64,000 bases of DNA from Peribacillus loiseleuriae. Lineage in GTDB: Bacteria; Bacillota; Bacilli; Bacillales; DSM-1321. Below the pieces are notes generated by a model. It saw only the letters and a program-made list of their open reading frames with translations, was not told the origin of the DNA and did no database searches. Below are positions 26,048-35,760 of this stretch, in pieces (position 1 is the stretch's first letter; each line of letters opens with the position of its first letter). Where the stretch lies: contig NZ_LFZW01000001.1 of NCBI RefSeq assembly GCF_001183985.1, positions 768,323 to 832,322 on the forward strand. The letters are read 5' to 3'. The position numbers and the translations under genes were made by a program.

Positions 26048-26341
26048 TTAGTTTCTGAATGATAACCCATTTTCCTTCAAAGCAGATCTAAGTTTAGGTA
26101 AAGAAGCTGGTCCCACACCGTGAAATTGTAAAATCTCTTTTTCACTATATTTTGATAGATCCTGCAAAGAAATTATCCCATTGTTTTCTAAAGCTCGTCT
26201 TGCTGGTGCCGAGAGCAATGATAGAAATCCATTAACAGGTTTGCGTTCTTGCTCACAAGTCGGACAGGCGGGACAATCGCTACTTGTATAATATGTATGT
26301 CCTTTGTCACAAGTCCTTACATTTTTTTCTGATGTTGTCAT
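26048..26341 (-). CDS. Small protein with RNA polymerase alpha C-terminal-like fold
   Basis: A 97-residue protein. The N-terminal third has a zinc-ribbon-like group of cysteines (TCDKGHTYYTSSDCPACPTC). The C-terminal part, APARRALENNGIISLQDL then a YSEKEILQFHGVGPASLPKLRSAL stretch, is a helix-hairpin-helix fold like the C-terminal domain of the RNA polymerase alpha subunit. Similar stand-alone proteins occur in Bacillus. AAGGAGA lies upstream of the ATG. It probably binds nucleic acid or another protein; no specific role is known to me. Repeat copy D lies immediately upstream on the same strand. Confidence 0.8.
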   Translation of the reverse strand: MTTSEKNVRTCDKGHTYYTSSDCPACPTCEQERKPVNGFLSLLSAPARRALENNGIISLQDLSKYSEKEILQFHGVGPASLPKLRSALKENGLSFRN

Positions 26342-26369
26342 TTTTAAATGTCTCCTTTTTTTGGGGGAT

Positions 26370-26480
26370 GGGCAGGGCTTCGTAAAATCAGCTCCGCACC
26401 ACCATCTTCATTAGGTGATGTAATTTGAGAATCTGAACTTCTCCATCGTTTTAGTTGGAGGCAGGTGCTCATGGATGTTT
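26370..26480 (-). repeat. Dispersed repeat family, copy D
   Basis: On the minus strand one frame reads SPNEDGGAELILRSPAHPPK and the DNA core is GGTGGTGCGGAGCTGATTTTA, matching copy C and the core of copies A and B. It lies directly in front of the gene at 26341. The remaining sequence to 26865 is AT-rich, with a GTGTCAG-type REP relic near 26689 and a TATAAT at 26775-26780. I see no further gene there. Confidence 0.6.
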
Positions 26481-26865
26481 CTTATGGAAATTCAACCCTC
26501 TACCAGAAATCTCTTTTTTTAACCTGCATGTTTCGCTATCTCTTAATTCCACTTTCTTGTTTGCCTTACTTTAAGTACATTTCTTTACAATCTATATATA
26601 TTTCAACACTGTTGATTTACACCTTATCTACCTTGCGAAATTATGATACTAAAAACAAGAAGGGAAATTTCGTAAGAATATAGATGACTGACACCATTGG
26701 GGAGTTTGCGCGTTTAGTCAAATCTAGAACAGTGACAACATGACGTAAAGGGCGCTATCTTAGTCTGGAAACGGTATAATAAACTGGTAGAAGTAGACAT
26801 TAAAAAGGGACTGCTTATGATGTTTGATTTACATATACAAAGTCAAAAGAAGAAAAGGAGAAACT

Positions 26866-28329
26866 ATGACAAACAGTAATGAAACAGGATGGAACTTAGA
26901 TAACAGTTATGCCCGTTTGCCGAAATCATTTGTTTCCAGCATCAACCCAACTCCTGTGCGTTTACCAAAGTTGATTATTCTTAATAATCAAGTGGCAACA
27001 TCTTTGGGGTTGGACATTCAAGCGCTAAAAAGCGAAGACGGTGTAGCGGTGCTTGCTGGGAATCAGATTCCTGAAGGTGCCATGCCTCTCGCTCAAGCTT
27101 ACGCGGGGCATCAATTCGGGCATTTTAACATGTTGGGGGACGGTCGAGCGGTACTGCTAGGCGAGCAGATTCTGCCTCAAGGTGAAAGGATGGATATTCA
27201 GCTTAAGGGTGCAGGGAGAACGCCATACTCTCGCGGGGGGGATGGTCGCGCGGCACTTGGACCGATGTTACGTGAATATATCATCAGCGAAGCAATGCAT
27301 GCGCTTGGTATTCCTACCACTCGTAGTCTAGCAGTGGTGACAACTGGTGAGTCAATAATCCGCGAGACCGAGCTACCTGGTGCAATTATGACCCGTGTGG
27401 CTGCCAGTCATCTGCGTGTTGGTACCTTTCAATACGTTGCACAATGGGGCACGGTTGAGGAACTCCGAGACCTGGCTGACTATACACTAAAGCGTCATTA
27501 TCCAGACGTTGAAGTTGATGAGAACCGCTATTTGTCGTTACTTCAAGAAGTGATCAAGCGGCAGGCTGAGCTTATTGCCAAATGGCAACTGGTTGGCTTT
27601 ATTCATGGCGTGATGAACACAGACAATATGACCATTAGCGGAGAAACTATCGATTATGGACCTTGTGCCTTCATGGATAGCTATGACCCAGAAACGGTAT
27701 TCAGTTCGATTGACATTCAAGGCCGCTATGCCTATGGCAATCAGCCGTATATGGCCGGGTGGAATCTTGCCCGATTTGCTGAAACTTTATTGCCACTATT
27801 GCATGATGATCAGGAACAGGCTGTCAAACTAGCCCAGGATGAGATTTCTAGGTTTATGGAGTTTTATCGGGAAAAATGGCTTGCGGGAATGAGAGCGAAA
27901 TTAGGGATTATTAACGAGGAGACAGAAGATGAAGCCTTGATCGATAGCCTCTTCATTTTGATGCAGAAGTATCATGCAGATTATACGAATACCTTTTTGG
28001 CATTAACATTTGATAAACAGAAAGATACAGTCCTATTTGGCACTTCGGAATTCGCTCAATGGCATGAAATCTGGCAGGCAAGATTAAGTAGACAACAGGA
28101 ATCGAAAGACTCCGTAAGTCAGTTGATGCAAAACAGCAATCCTGCTATTATCCCACGGAATCATCGGGTAGAAGAAGCATTAGAAGCTGCAGTGGAACAA
28201 GGTGACTACAGCGTGATGGAACGACTTTTGGATGTTCTTTCAAACCCTTATGAACACTCCGCTGAACTGGCTGATTACTCTACGCTGCCCGTGTCAAAAT
28301 CTCCCTATCAAACCTTTTGTGGTACTTGA
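26866..28329 (+). CDS. selO: Protein adenylyltransferase SelO (YdiU/UPF0061)
   Basis: A pseudokinase-fold enzyme that transfers AMP from ATP to protein hydroxyl groups, linked in E. coli to redox stress. It has 487 residues, the normal length. Seen are the N-terminal [18 protein letters not shown] block, the [21 protein letters not shown] nucleotide-binding region, [12 protein letters not shown] with the catalytic and metal-binding Asp/Asn, and [13 protein letters not shown]. It ends in SPYQTFCGT, whose cysteine takes the place of the selenocysteine of animal SelO. ATG 26866 has AAAAGGAG upstream. It is a single-gene unit with its own terminator. Its G+C content looks higher than that of its neighbours, perhaps reflecting transfer. 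Confidence 0.95.
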   Translation: MTNSNETGWNLDNSYARLPKSFVSSINPTPVRLPKLIILNNQVATSLGLDIQALKSEDGVAVLAGNQIPEGAMPLAQAYAGHQFGHFNMLGDGRAVLLGEQILPQGERMDIQLKGAGRTPYSRGGDGRAALGPMLREYIISEAMHALGIPTTRSLAVVTTGESIIRETELPGAIMTRVAASHLRVGTFQYVAQWGTVEELRDLADYTLKRHYPDVEVDENRYLSLLQEVIKRQAELIAKWQLVGFIHGVMNTDNMTISGETIDYGPCAFMDSYDPETVFSSIDIQGRYAYGNQPYMAGWNLARFAETLLPLLHDDQEQAVKLAQDEISRFMEFYREKWLAGMRAKLGIINEETEDEALIDSLFILMQKYHADYTNTFLALTFDKQKDTVLFGTSEFAQWHEIWQARLSRQQESKDSVSQLMQNSNPAIIPRNHRVEEALEAAVEQGDYSVMERLLDVLSNPYEHSAELADYSTLPVSKSPYQTFCGT

Positions 28330-28371
28330 TATATGTTCTAGTTTTACGCTTTGTATCGTTTACTATAAGTA

Positions 28372-28410
28372 CAAAATAATGCTGCCTACTTCTAAGGTAG
28401 CATTATTTTT
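28372..28410 (+). terminator. Terminator of selO
   Basis: AATAATGCTGCCTAC pairs with GTAGCATTATT (one bulge) and TTTCTTT follows. The rest of the spacer to 28665 is AT-rich and unassigned. Confidence 0.8.
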
Positions 28411-28665
28411 CTTTAAAAGGATAGGTTATGAGATGGAAAAGTGAACCCTACCTGAATTAAATAAGGTTCTTTTAGTTCTTCTTTAACTAAATTCAGCTTC
28501 ATGTAGCAACTACTACTCTTCGATTAAGGTTCCTTACACTTATTCCCTGTTTCATTAGATTTTGAAATATACCGACAAATTGTTTAGAATGAAGGGATTA
28601 ACCTATAAGATAAAAAATAACACTTAATCATTTATAATGAAATTTTTATATATTGGGTGGTCCTT

Positions 28666-30405
28666 ATGTCAACTGAATTAGAAATGAAAAAAGAAGTAAG
28701 TGCAATGATATCTAAGTTGTTTCGTTTATTTCCGATTAAGGTTGAAGTGTGTTTAGAAGATAGTGATTATAAAGAATTACAGCAGAATTGTCCGGTTCTA
28801 AACAAAGTCCAAAAGACAGGCATGGATGTCTTCGTCAGAAATAAGAATGCATATGAAACATGTGCAGTGAAAGATTGCTGTCCTTCAGAACCGTTCATTT
28901 TAAAAGCTATTACCAAAGCCAAAAAGGTAGTGGGTGTTCTATTGGTTACTGCTCTAGAGGGCAAAACGGACTGGTTATTTGAGAATTACAATGTAATGGA
29001 AGTTCAGCTTGATTTCTGCACAGAATGGATAAGCAATAAACTAGAGAATGAAGATCTTCGAACCGAAAATAGCTCGATAATAGAAGAGGTAAATAGTATC
29101 TTTTCTTTTATCCAAGACCCTGTTTTACTCGTTGACGTAGATGGAAAGATCCATAATATGAGCCATCGTGTTAGTCGGTTTTTTAATAAAATTAGGAATG
29201 TCTTAATAGGTGGACCTATTACCGAAATCATATCAGACTCTGATTGGGTAAGAGTGAAAAATATGAAGAAACAGCAGGATTTGAAAGTCTCGGTTAAATT
29301 AGAAACTGGGGATCAAAAGGAATATCTAGCCATGGTGAAACCACTCGTTTCAAACGGAGAAATAGCATCTTTTTTAATCAATGTAACGCCTATTATGGAT
29401 TCAAAAAAGAAAGTGCACGAACAAAGAGTCCTTTATACCTTTAATGATGTAAAAGGGATAAGTGATTCGATTCAAAATGTTGTAGATATTGCCAAGAGGA
29501 TTGCGCCAAGTAATACCACTGTCTTACTAAGAGGTGAGAGTGGGACGGGTAAAGAAATATTTGCACAAGCTATTCATCGGGAAAGCCATCGGAAAGACGG
29601 TCCGTTTATTGCATTGAATTGTGCGGCTATTCCTGAATCTTTACTAGAAAGTGAACTTTTTGGACATGTAAAAGGGGCCTTTACCGGTTCATCAGCAGAT
29701 AAACCTGGAAGATTTGAATTAGCCAATGAGGGAACGATTTTCTTGGACGAAATTGGTGATCTCCCACTTCCATTGCAGTCTAAACTATTAAGAGTTGTTC
29801 AAGAAAGAAAAATTGAACGAGTAGGGGATACCAAAAGTACCCCTGTAAATGTTCGTATTATTACAGCTACTCACCGTAATCTGGAAAAACTTGTAGCAAA
29901 TGGCCAGTTTAGAGAAGATTTATACTATCGACTTAATGTAATTCCGATTACGATTCCGCCTTTAAGAGAAAGAAGAGAAGATATCCCTATACTCATTGAT
30001 TACTATATGAAAAAATTTTCGGAGGAGTTTTTCCGCTCACCTAAAAGAATATCAGAAGATGCTTTTGAATTGTTGCTCAGCAATCTTTGGCCTGGAAATA
30101 TAAGAGAGCTGCAGAATGTTGTCAATCATTTTGTTCAATTAGAAATTGGTGATTTAGTGACAATTGAAAGCTTGCCCAATTATTTAAAACATGTGAATGA
30201 AACGGAACGAAGAGTAGAAAAGGAAGCTGCCATAAATGAAAAATATTCAATGAAGTCGAGCAATCGAATAAATGAGAAAGAGATAATTATTGATCTATTA
30301 GATCAATATGGCAGAGATACGATTGGGAAAAAGAGAGTAGCAAGCCATTTGAATATTAGCTTGCCCACCTTATATCGGAGAATTAGTAAGTTCAAAATCA
30401 AGTAA
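28666..30405 (+). CDS. Sigma-54-dependent transcriptional activator
   Basis: A 579-residue bacterial enhancer-binding protein. The N-terminal part (to about 130) is cysteine-rich ([17 protein letters not shown]) and probably senses a ligand. A PAS-like domain follows (about 145-245). The AAA+ domain has Walker A GESGTGKE at 290, the sigma-54 contact loop GAFTGS at 337 and Walker [10 protein letters not shown]. The C-terminus has a Fis-type helix-turn-helix ([20 protein letters not shown]). ATG 28666 has GGGTGG five bases upstream. The only sigma-54 promoter nearby is at 30580, directly after this gene, so it very probably activates the DUF917/hydantoinase operon. Confidence 0.93.
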   Translation: MSTELEMKKEVSAMISKLFRLFPIKVEVCLEDSDYKELQQNCPVLNKVQKTGMDVFVRNKNAYETCAVKDCCPSEPFILKAITKAKKVVGVLLVTALEGKTDWLFENYNVMEVQLDFCTEWISNKLENEDLRTENSSIIEEVNSIFSFIQDPVLLVDVDGKIHNMSHRVSRFFNKIRNVLIGGPITEIISDSDWVRVKNMKKQQDLKVSVKLETGDQKEYLAMVKPLVSNGEIASFLINVTPIMDSKKKVHEQRVLYTFNDVKGISDSIQNVVDIAKRIAPSNTTVLLRGESGTGKEIFAQAIHRESHRKDGPFIALNCAAIPESLLESELFGHVKGAFTGSSADKPGRFELANEGTIFLDEIGDLPLPLQSKLLRVVQERKIERVGDTKSTPVNVRIITATHRNLEKLVANGQFREDLYYRLNVIPITIPPLRERREDIPILIDYYMKKFSEEFFRSPKRISEDAFELLLSNLWPGNIRELQNVVNHFVQLEIGDLVTIESLPNYLKHVNETERRVEKEAAINEKYSMKSSNRINEKEIIIDLLDQYGRDTIGKKRVASHLNISLPTLYRRISKFKIK

Positions 30406-30420
30406 GGAATATTTGGAAAA

Positions 30421-30458
30421 TGAGAAAAGTAGAGAAATTTTGAGAAAAATTGAGAAAA
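30421..30458 (+). promoter_or_regulatory. Putative upstream activator sites
   Basis: Three copies of TGAGAAAA begin at 30421, 30441 and 30451, that is 20 and 10 bases apart, on the same face of the helix. A reversed TTCTCA lies at 30513. They are 120-160 bases upstream of the -24/-12 promoter, the usual distance for enhancer sites of sigma-54 activators. Confidence 0.5.
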
Positions 30459-30579
30459 TGAATGGAAAGTATTGTTTTTTAGTGGTTTTTACACTTTTAA
30501 TTATCGGAATTATTCTCATAATTAAAAAACTTGAATTTAACTATCCTTATTGCCTCTGATTTCAGAGTTTTTATTTTTT

Positions 30580-30595
30580 TGGCACGGTTCTTGCA
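30580..30595 (+). promoter_or_regulatory. Sigma-54 (-24/-12) promoter
   Basis: TGGCACGGTTCTTGCA matches the consensus TGGCACG-N4-TTGCW perfectly. It lies 27 bases before the first DUF917 gene. Confidence 0.95.
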
Positions 30596-30621
30596 TGATA
30601 GATTAGAAAGGGGCAAAACAA

Positions 30622-31728
30622 ATGTCGTGGCAAATCAAAAAACAAGATATTCCGTTTTTGGCCATCGGTGCAAAAATGATTGCTTGTGGAGGTGGTGGGA
30701 ATACAAAAACGATCCAGAGTTTATTACTTTCGATCATGAAAGATGATGATGTCATAACTGTAAAGACTATGAGTGATATTGACGACGAATGGATTGTCGG
30801 GATAGGAATGATGGGATCAACCATTCTTTATGATGAGAACATCCCATCAGGGGAAGAAGGAGATCAAGCTTTAAAGGTATATGAATCCATTGTTCAAAGA
30901 AGGGTAGATGCCCTAATATCCGTTGAAATTGGTGGAATAAATGCGTTAGCGCCATTAGTGACGGCTGTTCAAAACCACTTGCCAGTAGTGGATGGAGACA
31001 GCATGGGCAGGGCGTTTCCAGAATTATATATGACTACTTTTTATCTAAATCAAATACCGCTTACACCCCTTGTTCTGCAAACACATGATGTAAGTGAGGT
31101 TATTCAAGGTATTCATGATATTCAAATCGCAGCAGAGAAGACAAAAGACTTTATTGCTACAAACGGCGGGTATGTCCATTTTGTCGGATTCGGAGCGAAG
31201 GCAAGAAAAATGAAAACATCGATGATTCCAGGGTCATTAAAATTAATTTACAGGTTAGGTATGGCGATTAAAAAAGACATATCGATCGATCAAAAAATGG
31301 AAGAGATGTTGGCTGTATTCGGAAACTCACTGTATGGTAAACCTCATGAAATTATCAGAGGTGAAGTGACTGATGTGAGCAAATGGTTTGAGCAGGAATC
31401 ATTAATAGGCAAGTTCACGGTAGAAGGAAACTCTTCTTTTTTAAATAAATGGGTTGAGATTGAATTTAAAAATGAATTTATTGCAATTAAGGAAAAACAA
31501 TATATTTGTACGATTCCTGATCTCATTCTGGTGTTAGATGAAGAAAGCTTAGCCCCCTATAGTGTTTCCGAGATTCAAGAAGGTCTATCTGTCATCATTT
31601 TTGCAGTGCCGGCTCCGAGTATCATACGGACTAAAGATATGCTTGCAATTATTGGTCCTCATAATTTTGATTTAGCTGTTCCATCTAAACTACTACAAGG
31701 AGATTGTCATCATGAAGCTTGGAATTGA
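30622..31728 (+). CDS. DUF917-family protein, first copy
   Basis: A 368-residue cytosolic protein of the DUF917 family, which current databases also name S-methyl thiohydantoin desulfurase-like. The N-terminal glycine-rich ACGGGGNTKT, EIGGINALAPL and DGDSMGRAFPEL blocks are the family hallmarks. It is about 30% identical by eye to the second copy at 34666. AAAGGGG lies nine bases before the ATG. It is the first gene under the sigma-54 promoter and overlaps the hydantoinase gene by 17 bases. The family nearly always travels with a hydantoinase-A-type ATPase, so both likely act on the same cyclic amide or thiohydantoin substrate. This exact reaction is unproven. Confidence 0.88.
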   Translation: MSWQIKKQDIPFLAIGAKMIACGGGGNTKTIQSLLLSIMKDDDVITVKTMSDIDDEWIVGIGMMGSTILYDENIPSGEEGDQALKVYESIVQRRVDALISVEIGGINALAPLVTAVQNHLPVVDGDSMGRAFPELYMTTFYLNQIPLTPLVLQTHDVSEVIQGIHDIQIAAEKTKDFIATNGGYVHFVGFGAKARKMKTSMIPGSLKLIYRLGMAIKKDISIDQKMEEMLAVFGNSLYGKPHEIIRGEVTDVSKWFEQESLIGKFTVEGNSSFLNKWVEIEFKNEFIAIKEKQYICTIPDLILVLDEESLAPYSVSEIQEGLSVIIFAVPAPSIIRTKDMLAIIGPHNFDLAVPSKLLQGDCHHEAWN

Positions 31729-33274
31729 TGTAGGTGGGACTCATACAGATGCGGTTATTTTAAGAAATGATGGCAAGCTTCTTTCATGGAAAAAGCAATT
31801 AACATCAAGTGATATTATTTCAAGCATTGAGCTTGCGGCAAAAGAAGTGCTAAGCGAGGCGGGGATTGCTCCCCATCAAATAGATGGTGTGTTTGTAGGA
31901 ACCACCCATGTACAGAACGCTTTGTATCAACCAGTAAATCTTTCTAAAACAGCACTGGTTCGAATTACGAAAAAGCCTTCCTTGGTGGAACCGGCAGTTC
32001 TTTGGCCAAACCAGATCAAAAAGTATATAGAGAAAGTTTATCATCTTAAGAGTTTTTATGATTACACAGGTACAATGAGCGAAACAACAACTCCTAGTCA
32101 CGATGAAATCAAGCAGATTTGCATCGATATAGAGAAGAATAAAATTGAATCAATCTGTATTGTTGGAGTATATTCGCCTCTATATGAAGCCGAAGAAATT
32201 TACATTTGGGAAAGTATTAAGAGCCATTTGCCAGAGATATCAATTACCATGTCTCACGAAATTGCAAGTATTGGTTTTATAGAACGAGAAAATGCGACCC
32301 TATTAAATGCGATCTTTTCAAAAGTAATTCGCCAAGCCATGATTGATTTATCAGTGTTATGTAAAAAGCTTTTGTTAAACTGTCCGTGCTGGATTACTCA
32401 AAATGACGGTTCTTTAATGGAGATTCAAGAAGCCATCGACTATCCTATTTTTACGATTGGCTCCGGGGTAACCAATAGTTTTAGAGGTGCAAGTATTTTA
32501 AGTGGTTTAAAAGAATGTATAGTGGTTGATTTCGGTGGTAGTACGATTGATATCGGGAAAATTCTAAATGGCCAGCCAGAAGCGTCGCTCGGTTCCACTT
32601 CCATTTTCTCAATTGATGTGAATATGCAAGTACCGAAAATGTATTCCTTGCCCTATGGTGGGGGAAGCCTCATTTCGGTTAAAAAGGAATCTGTACAGAT
32701 AAATGAAACAATAGTTAGTGACTTAGAACAACAGGGGATTTCTTGGGGTGGAAATACTTGGACATTAACAGATTCTTTCCTTAAAGTTTATCCAGGTTCG
32801 TTTTCAGACGAAAAGATGACAAGTAAAGGATTAAGTAAACTATCAACAGAAGCATGTCAGAAAGTCATTAATAAAGTGACTGGAGAAATAAAGGAAAAGA
32901 TTAACCGTCTTGAGTTAAAAAGTGAGGGATTTCCCGTTGTTTTAGTGGGTGGAGGAAGTTCGCTACTTGTCGATCGATTATTTGGAAAATACAAAAAGGT
33001 TTACCATCCTGCTGGTCATCATATTAGCAATGCCATAGGTGCCTGCTTTGCGCCTCTTAGTGCCAAAACGGACAAAGTATTCTGGTTAAATGACCGAACG
33101 AAGCAGGAAGTTATTGAAGATGAAACAGAAAGCCTGTTTCAACAGCTTCTCGACAAGGGAGCAAAAAGTGAAAGCATCGAGCTAGTCTCGATTGAAGAAT
33201 TTCCCTTTGATTATTTGAAAGGTGAAGTATTAAGAATCCGTTTAAAGGCTTTAGGTGATCTAGAGTTCGGTTAA
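31712..33274 (+). CDS. Hydantoinase/oxoprolinase A-type protein, first copy
   Basis: A 520-residue protein with the ASKHA-type ATP-binding fold of the HyuA/oxoprolinase A family. The N-terminal LGIDVGGTHTDAV phosphate loop, GTTHVQNAL, ERENATLLNA, and the second phosphate motif VVDFGGSTIDIG are present, followed by a C-terminal VVLVGGGSSLLV. AAGGAGA precedes ATG 31712, which lies inside the end of the DUF917 gene. No HyuB-type subunit is present, as is usual for DUF917-linked members. ATP-dependent ring opening of a hydantoin-like compound is the expected chemistry; this is inference from the family. Confidence 0.9.
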   Translation: MKLGIDVGGTHTDAVILRNDGKLLSWKKQLTSSDIISSIELAAKEVLSEAGIAPHQIDGVFVGTTHVQNALYQPVNLSKTALVRITKKPSLVEPAVLWPNQIKKYIEKVYHLKSFYDYTGTMSETTTPSHDEIKQICIDIEKNKIESICIVGVYSPLYEAEEIYIWESIKSHLPEISITMSHEIASIGFIERENATLLNAIFSKVIRQAMIDLSVLCKKLLLNCPCWITQNDGSLMEIQEAIDYPIFTIGSGVTNSFRGASILSGLKECIVVDFGGSTIDIGKILNGQPEASLGSTSIFSIDVNMQVPKMYSLPYGGGSLISVKKESVQINETIVSDLEQQGISWGGNTWTLTDSFLKVYPGSFSDEKMTSKGLSKLSTEACQKVINKVTGEIKEKINRLELKSEGFPVVLVGGGSSLLVDRLFGKYKKVYHPAGHHISNAIGACFAPLSAKTDKVFWLNDRTKQEVIEDETESLFQQLLDKGAKSESIELVSIEEFPFDYLKGEVLRIRLKALGDLEFG

Positions 33275-33319
33275 TCTGAAGTGTAATGTTGTTAAAAATG
33301 AATAAAAGGGGCTGTTTTT

Positions 33320-34636
33320 TTGCAGAAAACAAATAGTTTAGGAGACGATTACTCTTTGTCAAGAGTCCCTCAATCAGGACGACAATCGTTGTGGAATATA
33401 ACGATTATCCGGGTAGGGTCACTGGCAACCATATCACAGTTCATACTAGGAGCTGCATTAGGATATGGCATGACTTTTTGGCAGGCTTTTTGGGCAACCA
33501 TGCTTGGTAGTGTCATTTTAGAAGTTATTAGCTTTCTGTTAGGTTATGCGGGTGCACGTGAAGGCCTTTCAACAAGTTTGTTGTCACGATGGACTGGTTT
33601 CGGCCGATATGGATCTAGTATTATCGGAGCAGTTATTGCCATAGCTTGTATAGGTTGGTTTGGCGTCCAAAACTCAGTGTTTGCTAATGGACTTGTTCAA
33701 GCGACACACGGTAAATTAAGTCTTCCTGTTGCTGCAACGCTAACAGGATTAGTTGTTACGATACTGGTTATCTTTGGATTTAAATTACTAAGCGCAACTG
33801 CGACGATTGCCGTCCCTGCTTTTCTATTGGCGGTAGGAGTCGGAATTCACCAAGTTCTTAGTGATCATTCCATTTTTGATTTAATGGGAGTGGCTCCTGC
33901 AGGTGAGAAGTTGTCAATGGGAGTAGCAGCAACGATGGTTGCCGGTGGATTTATAATTGGTGCGGTCATTACTCCTGATTTTAGCCGCTTTGCTAAAAGT
34001 GGCAAAGATGTCTTTTGGATGACGATGATTGGTACCATTATTGGTGAGTTAGTGATCAACATGATTGCTGTGTTAATGGCACTTGCTGCAAAAACAAGTG
34101 ATGTTGCCAGTATTATGATGCAAACGTCTGGTTGGCTTGGGGCCATTGTGGTTGTTGCTTCAACTATTAAAATTAATAATTTGAACTTATATTCCTCATC
34201 CCTCGGTTTTACGACGATTTTTGATTCGATCTTTAAAATCAAACTAAATCGTGGAATGGTCACGCTTGTTATTGGTGTTATAGGAACGTTACTTTCCGTT
34301 CTTGGTATTCTTGATCGATTTGTCGACTTTCTGATTTTATTAGGAGTTTTTATACCACCAGTTGCCGGTATAATGGTCGTAGATTATTTTGTGTTAAAAA
34401 CACATCGGAAGGCATTGGATGAAAGCAAAGCAAAAGGCACTTTGCCTCCAGATGAAAAGTTAAGCCCCGTTACATTAATTGCTTGGGCAGCAGGATTTGC
34501 ATGCGGTTATTTTGTGACAGTTGGTATTCCATCGATCAATTCACTTGTGGTGAGTGGAGTGGTCTATTACTTGGGTATTCTTACCGTTAATACGATAAAA
34601 AGTAAAAATAAGCTAAATGGAAAAATTGCATCTTAA
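33320..34636 (+). CDS. NCS1-family permease (CodB-like)
   Basis: A 438-residue membrane transporter with about 12 helices of the nucleobase-cation-symport-1 family, closest in type to cytosine permease CodB. Family members import cytosine, allantoin, hydantoins or related heterocycles. Its place between two DUF917/hydantoinase pairs makes it the likely importer of their substrate. The start is a TTG at 33320 with AAAGGGG eight bases upstream; no in-frame ATG is close. Recognisable segments are the N-terminal RVGSLATISQFILGAALGYG and the SRWTGFGRYGS loop. Confidence 0.88.
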   Translation: MQKTNSLGDDYSLSRVPQSGRQSLWNITIIRVGSLATISQFILGAALGYGMTFWQAFWATMLGSVILEVISFLLGYAGAREGLSTSLLSRWTGFGRYGSSIIGAVIAIACIGWFGVQNSVFANGLVQATHGKLSLPVAATLTGLVVTILVIFGFKLLSATATIAVPAFLLAVGVGIHQVLSDHSIFDLMGVAPAGEKLSMGVAATMVAGGFIIGAVITPDFSRFAKSGKDVFWMTMIGTIIGELVINMIAVLMALAAKTSDVASIMMQTSGWLGAIVVVASTIKINNLNLYSSSLGFTTIFDSIFKIKLNRGMVTLVIGVIGTLLSVLGILDRFVDFLILLGVFIPPVAGIMVVDYFVLKTHRKALDESKAKGTLPPDEKLSPVTLIAWAAGFACGYFVTVGIPSINSLVVSGVVYYLGILTVNTIKSKNKLNGKIAS

Positions 34637-34665
34637 ATTTTTGTAATATTGGAGGAATTGGCAAA

Positions 34666-35760
34666 ATGAGAAAAATTGGGAAACAAGAAATAGAAGATAT
34701 CGCAATTGGCGCAGCACTGCTTGGCACTGGTGGAGGCGGTGATCCTTATATTGGAAAGCTAATGGCTTTGCAAGCCATTGAAGAGTACGGTGAAGTAACC
34801 TTATTAGACGTAGATGAAGTACCAGATGATGCATTAGTTGTCCCTTCATCAATGATGGGAGCTCCGACAGTTATGCTAGAAAAAGCTCCAAGTGGGGAAG
34901 AAGCGATTGAGGCTTTTCAATTACTCGAAAAATATTTAGGCAAAAAGATTTATGCGACATTTCCAATTGAAGCAGGAGGAGTCAACTCCATGATTCCTTT
35001 TGCCCTTGCTGCAAGGTTAGGGTTACCTGTTATTGATGCGGACGGAATGGGCAGAGCGTTTCCAGAATTGCAAATGGTTACATTTTATTTAGATGGGATC
35101 CCTGCTACACCAGGAGTATTTGCTGATGAAAAAGGGAACACGGCTTTACTATCAACGATTAATAATATTTGGACAGAGAGAATTGCTCGCGCTGCGACGA
35201 TTCAAATGGGCGGTTCAACAATGGTAGCGATGTATTCGATGACCGGTAAGAATTTGAAAGAAAGTGGCATAAGAAATATCCTGAAACTTGAAGAAGAAAT
35301 CGGCAAAGCGATTAGATTTGCTAAGCAAAACAATGTAAATCCAATCAATGAGGTATTGAATAAGGTTGGTGGCTTTGAGTTATTCCGTGGAAAGGTAAGT
35401 GATATTAATAGAAAAACTGAAACAGGCTTTGCAAGAGGAACGGCGACATTCGATGGTCTTAATGAATATAAAGGAGAGACGCTCAAGCTCAGCTTCCAAA
35501 ATGAGCATCTACTCGCTCGAACAGAACAACGTCTCCTTTGTGTCACACCGGATTTAATTGCGGTTCTTGATGCCGAAACAGGCCTTCCAATCACAACAGA
35601 AGGAATTAGGTATGGAGCCAGATGTGTGGTAATCGGAATCCCATGCCATCCGAAGTGGAGAACAGAGAAGGGGATTGAAACAGTAGGTCCCAAATACTTC
35701 GGATATGATGTTGACTATGTTCCAGTAGAAGAGCTTATGAAAAAAGGAGTGGCGTTATAA
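34666..35760 (+). CDS. DUF917-family protein, second copy
   Basis: A 364-residue paralogue of the protein at 30622, with the same landmarks in better form: LLGTGGGGDPYIGK, EAGGVNSMIPFALAARLG, DADGMGRAFPELQM and a late CVTPDLIAVLDAETG. GGAGGAATTGG lies just before the ATG. Its TAA overlaps the ATG of the next gene by one base (TAATG), so the two are translationally coupled. The coupling repeats the order of the first pair. The two copies may handle different substrates or act in sequence. Confidence 0.92.
   Translation: MRKIGKQEIEDIAIGAALLGTGGGGDPYIGKLMALQAIEEYGEVTLLDVDEVPDDALVVPSSMMGAPTVMLEKAPSGEEAIEAFQLLEKYLGKKIYATFPIEAGGVNSMIPFALAARLGLPVIDADGMGRAFPELQMVTFYLDGIPATPGVFADEKGNTALLSTINNIWTERIARAATIQMGGSTMVAMYSMTGKNLKESGIRNILKLEEEIGKAIRFAKQNNVNPINEVLNKVGGFELFRGKVSDINRKTETGFARGTATFDGLNEYKGETLKLSFQNEHLLARTEQRLLCVTPDLIAVLDAETGLPITTEGIRYGARCVVIGIPCHPKWRTEKGIETVGPKYFGYDVDYVPVEELMKKGVAL

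Noticed and set aside
26465..26683. 72-codon rightward frame after repeat D
   Set aside because: It starts within the repeat, has no SD and has a low-complexity composition.
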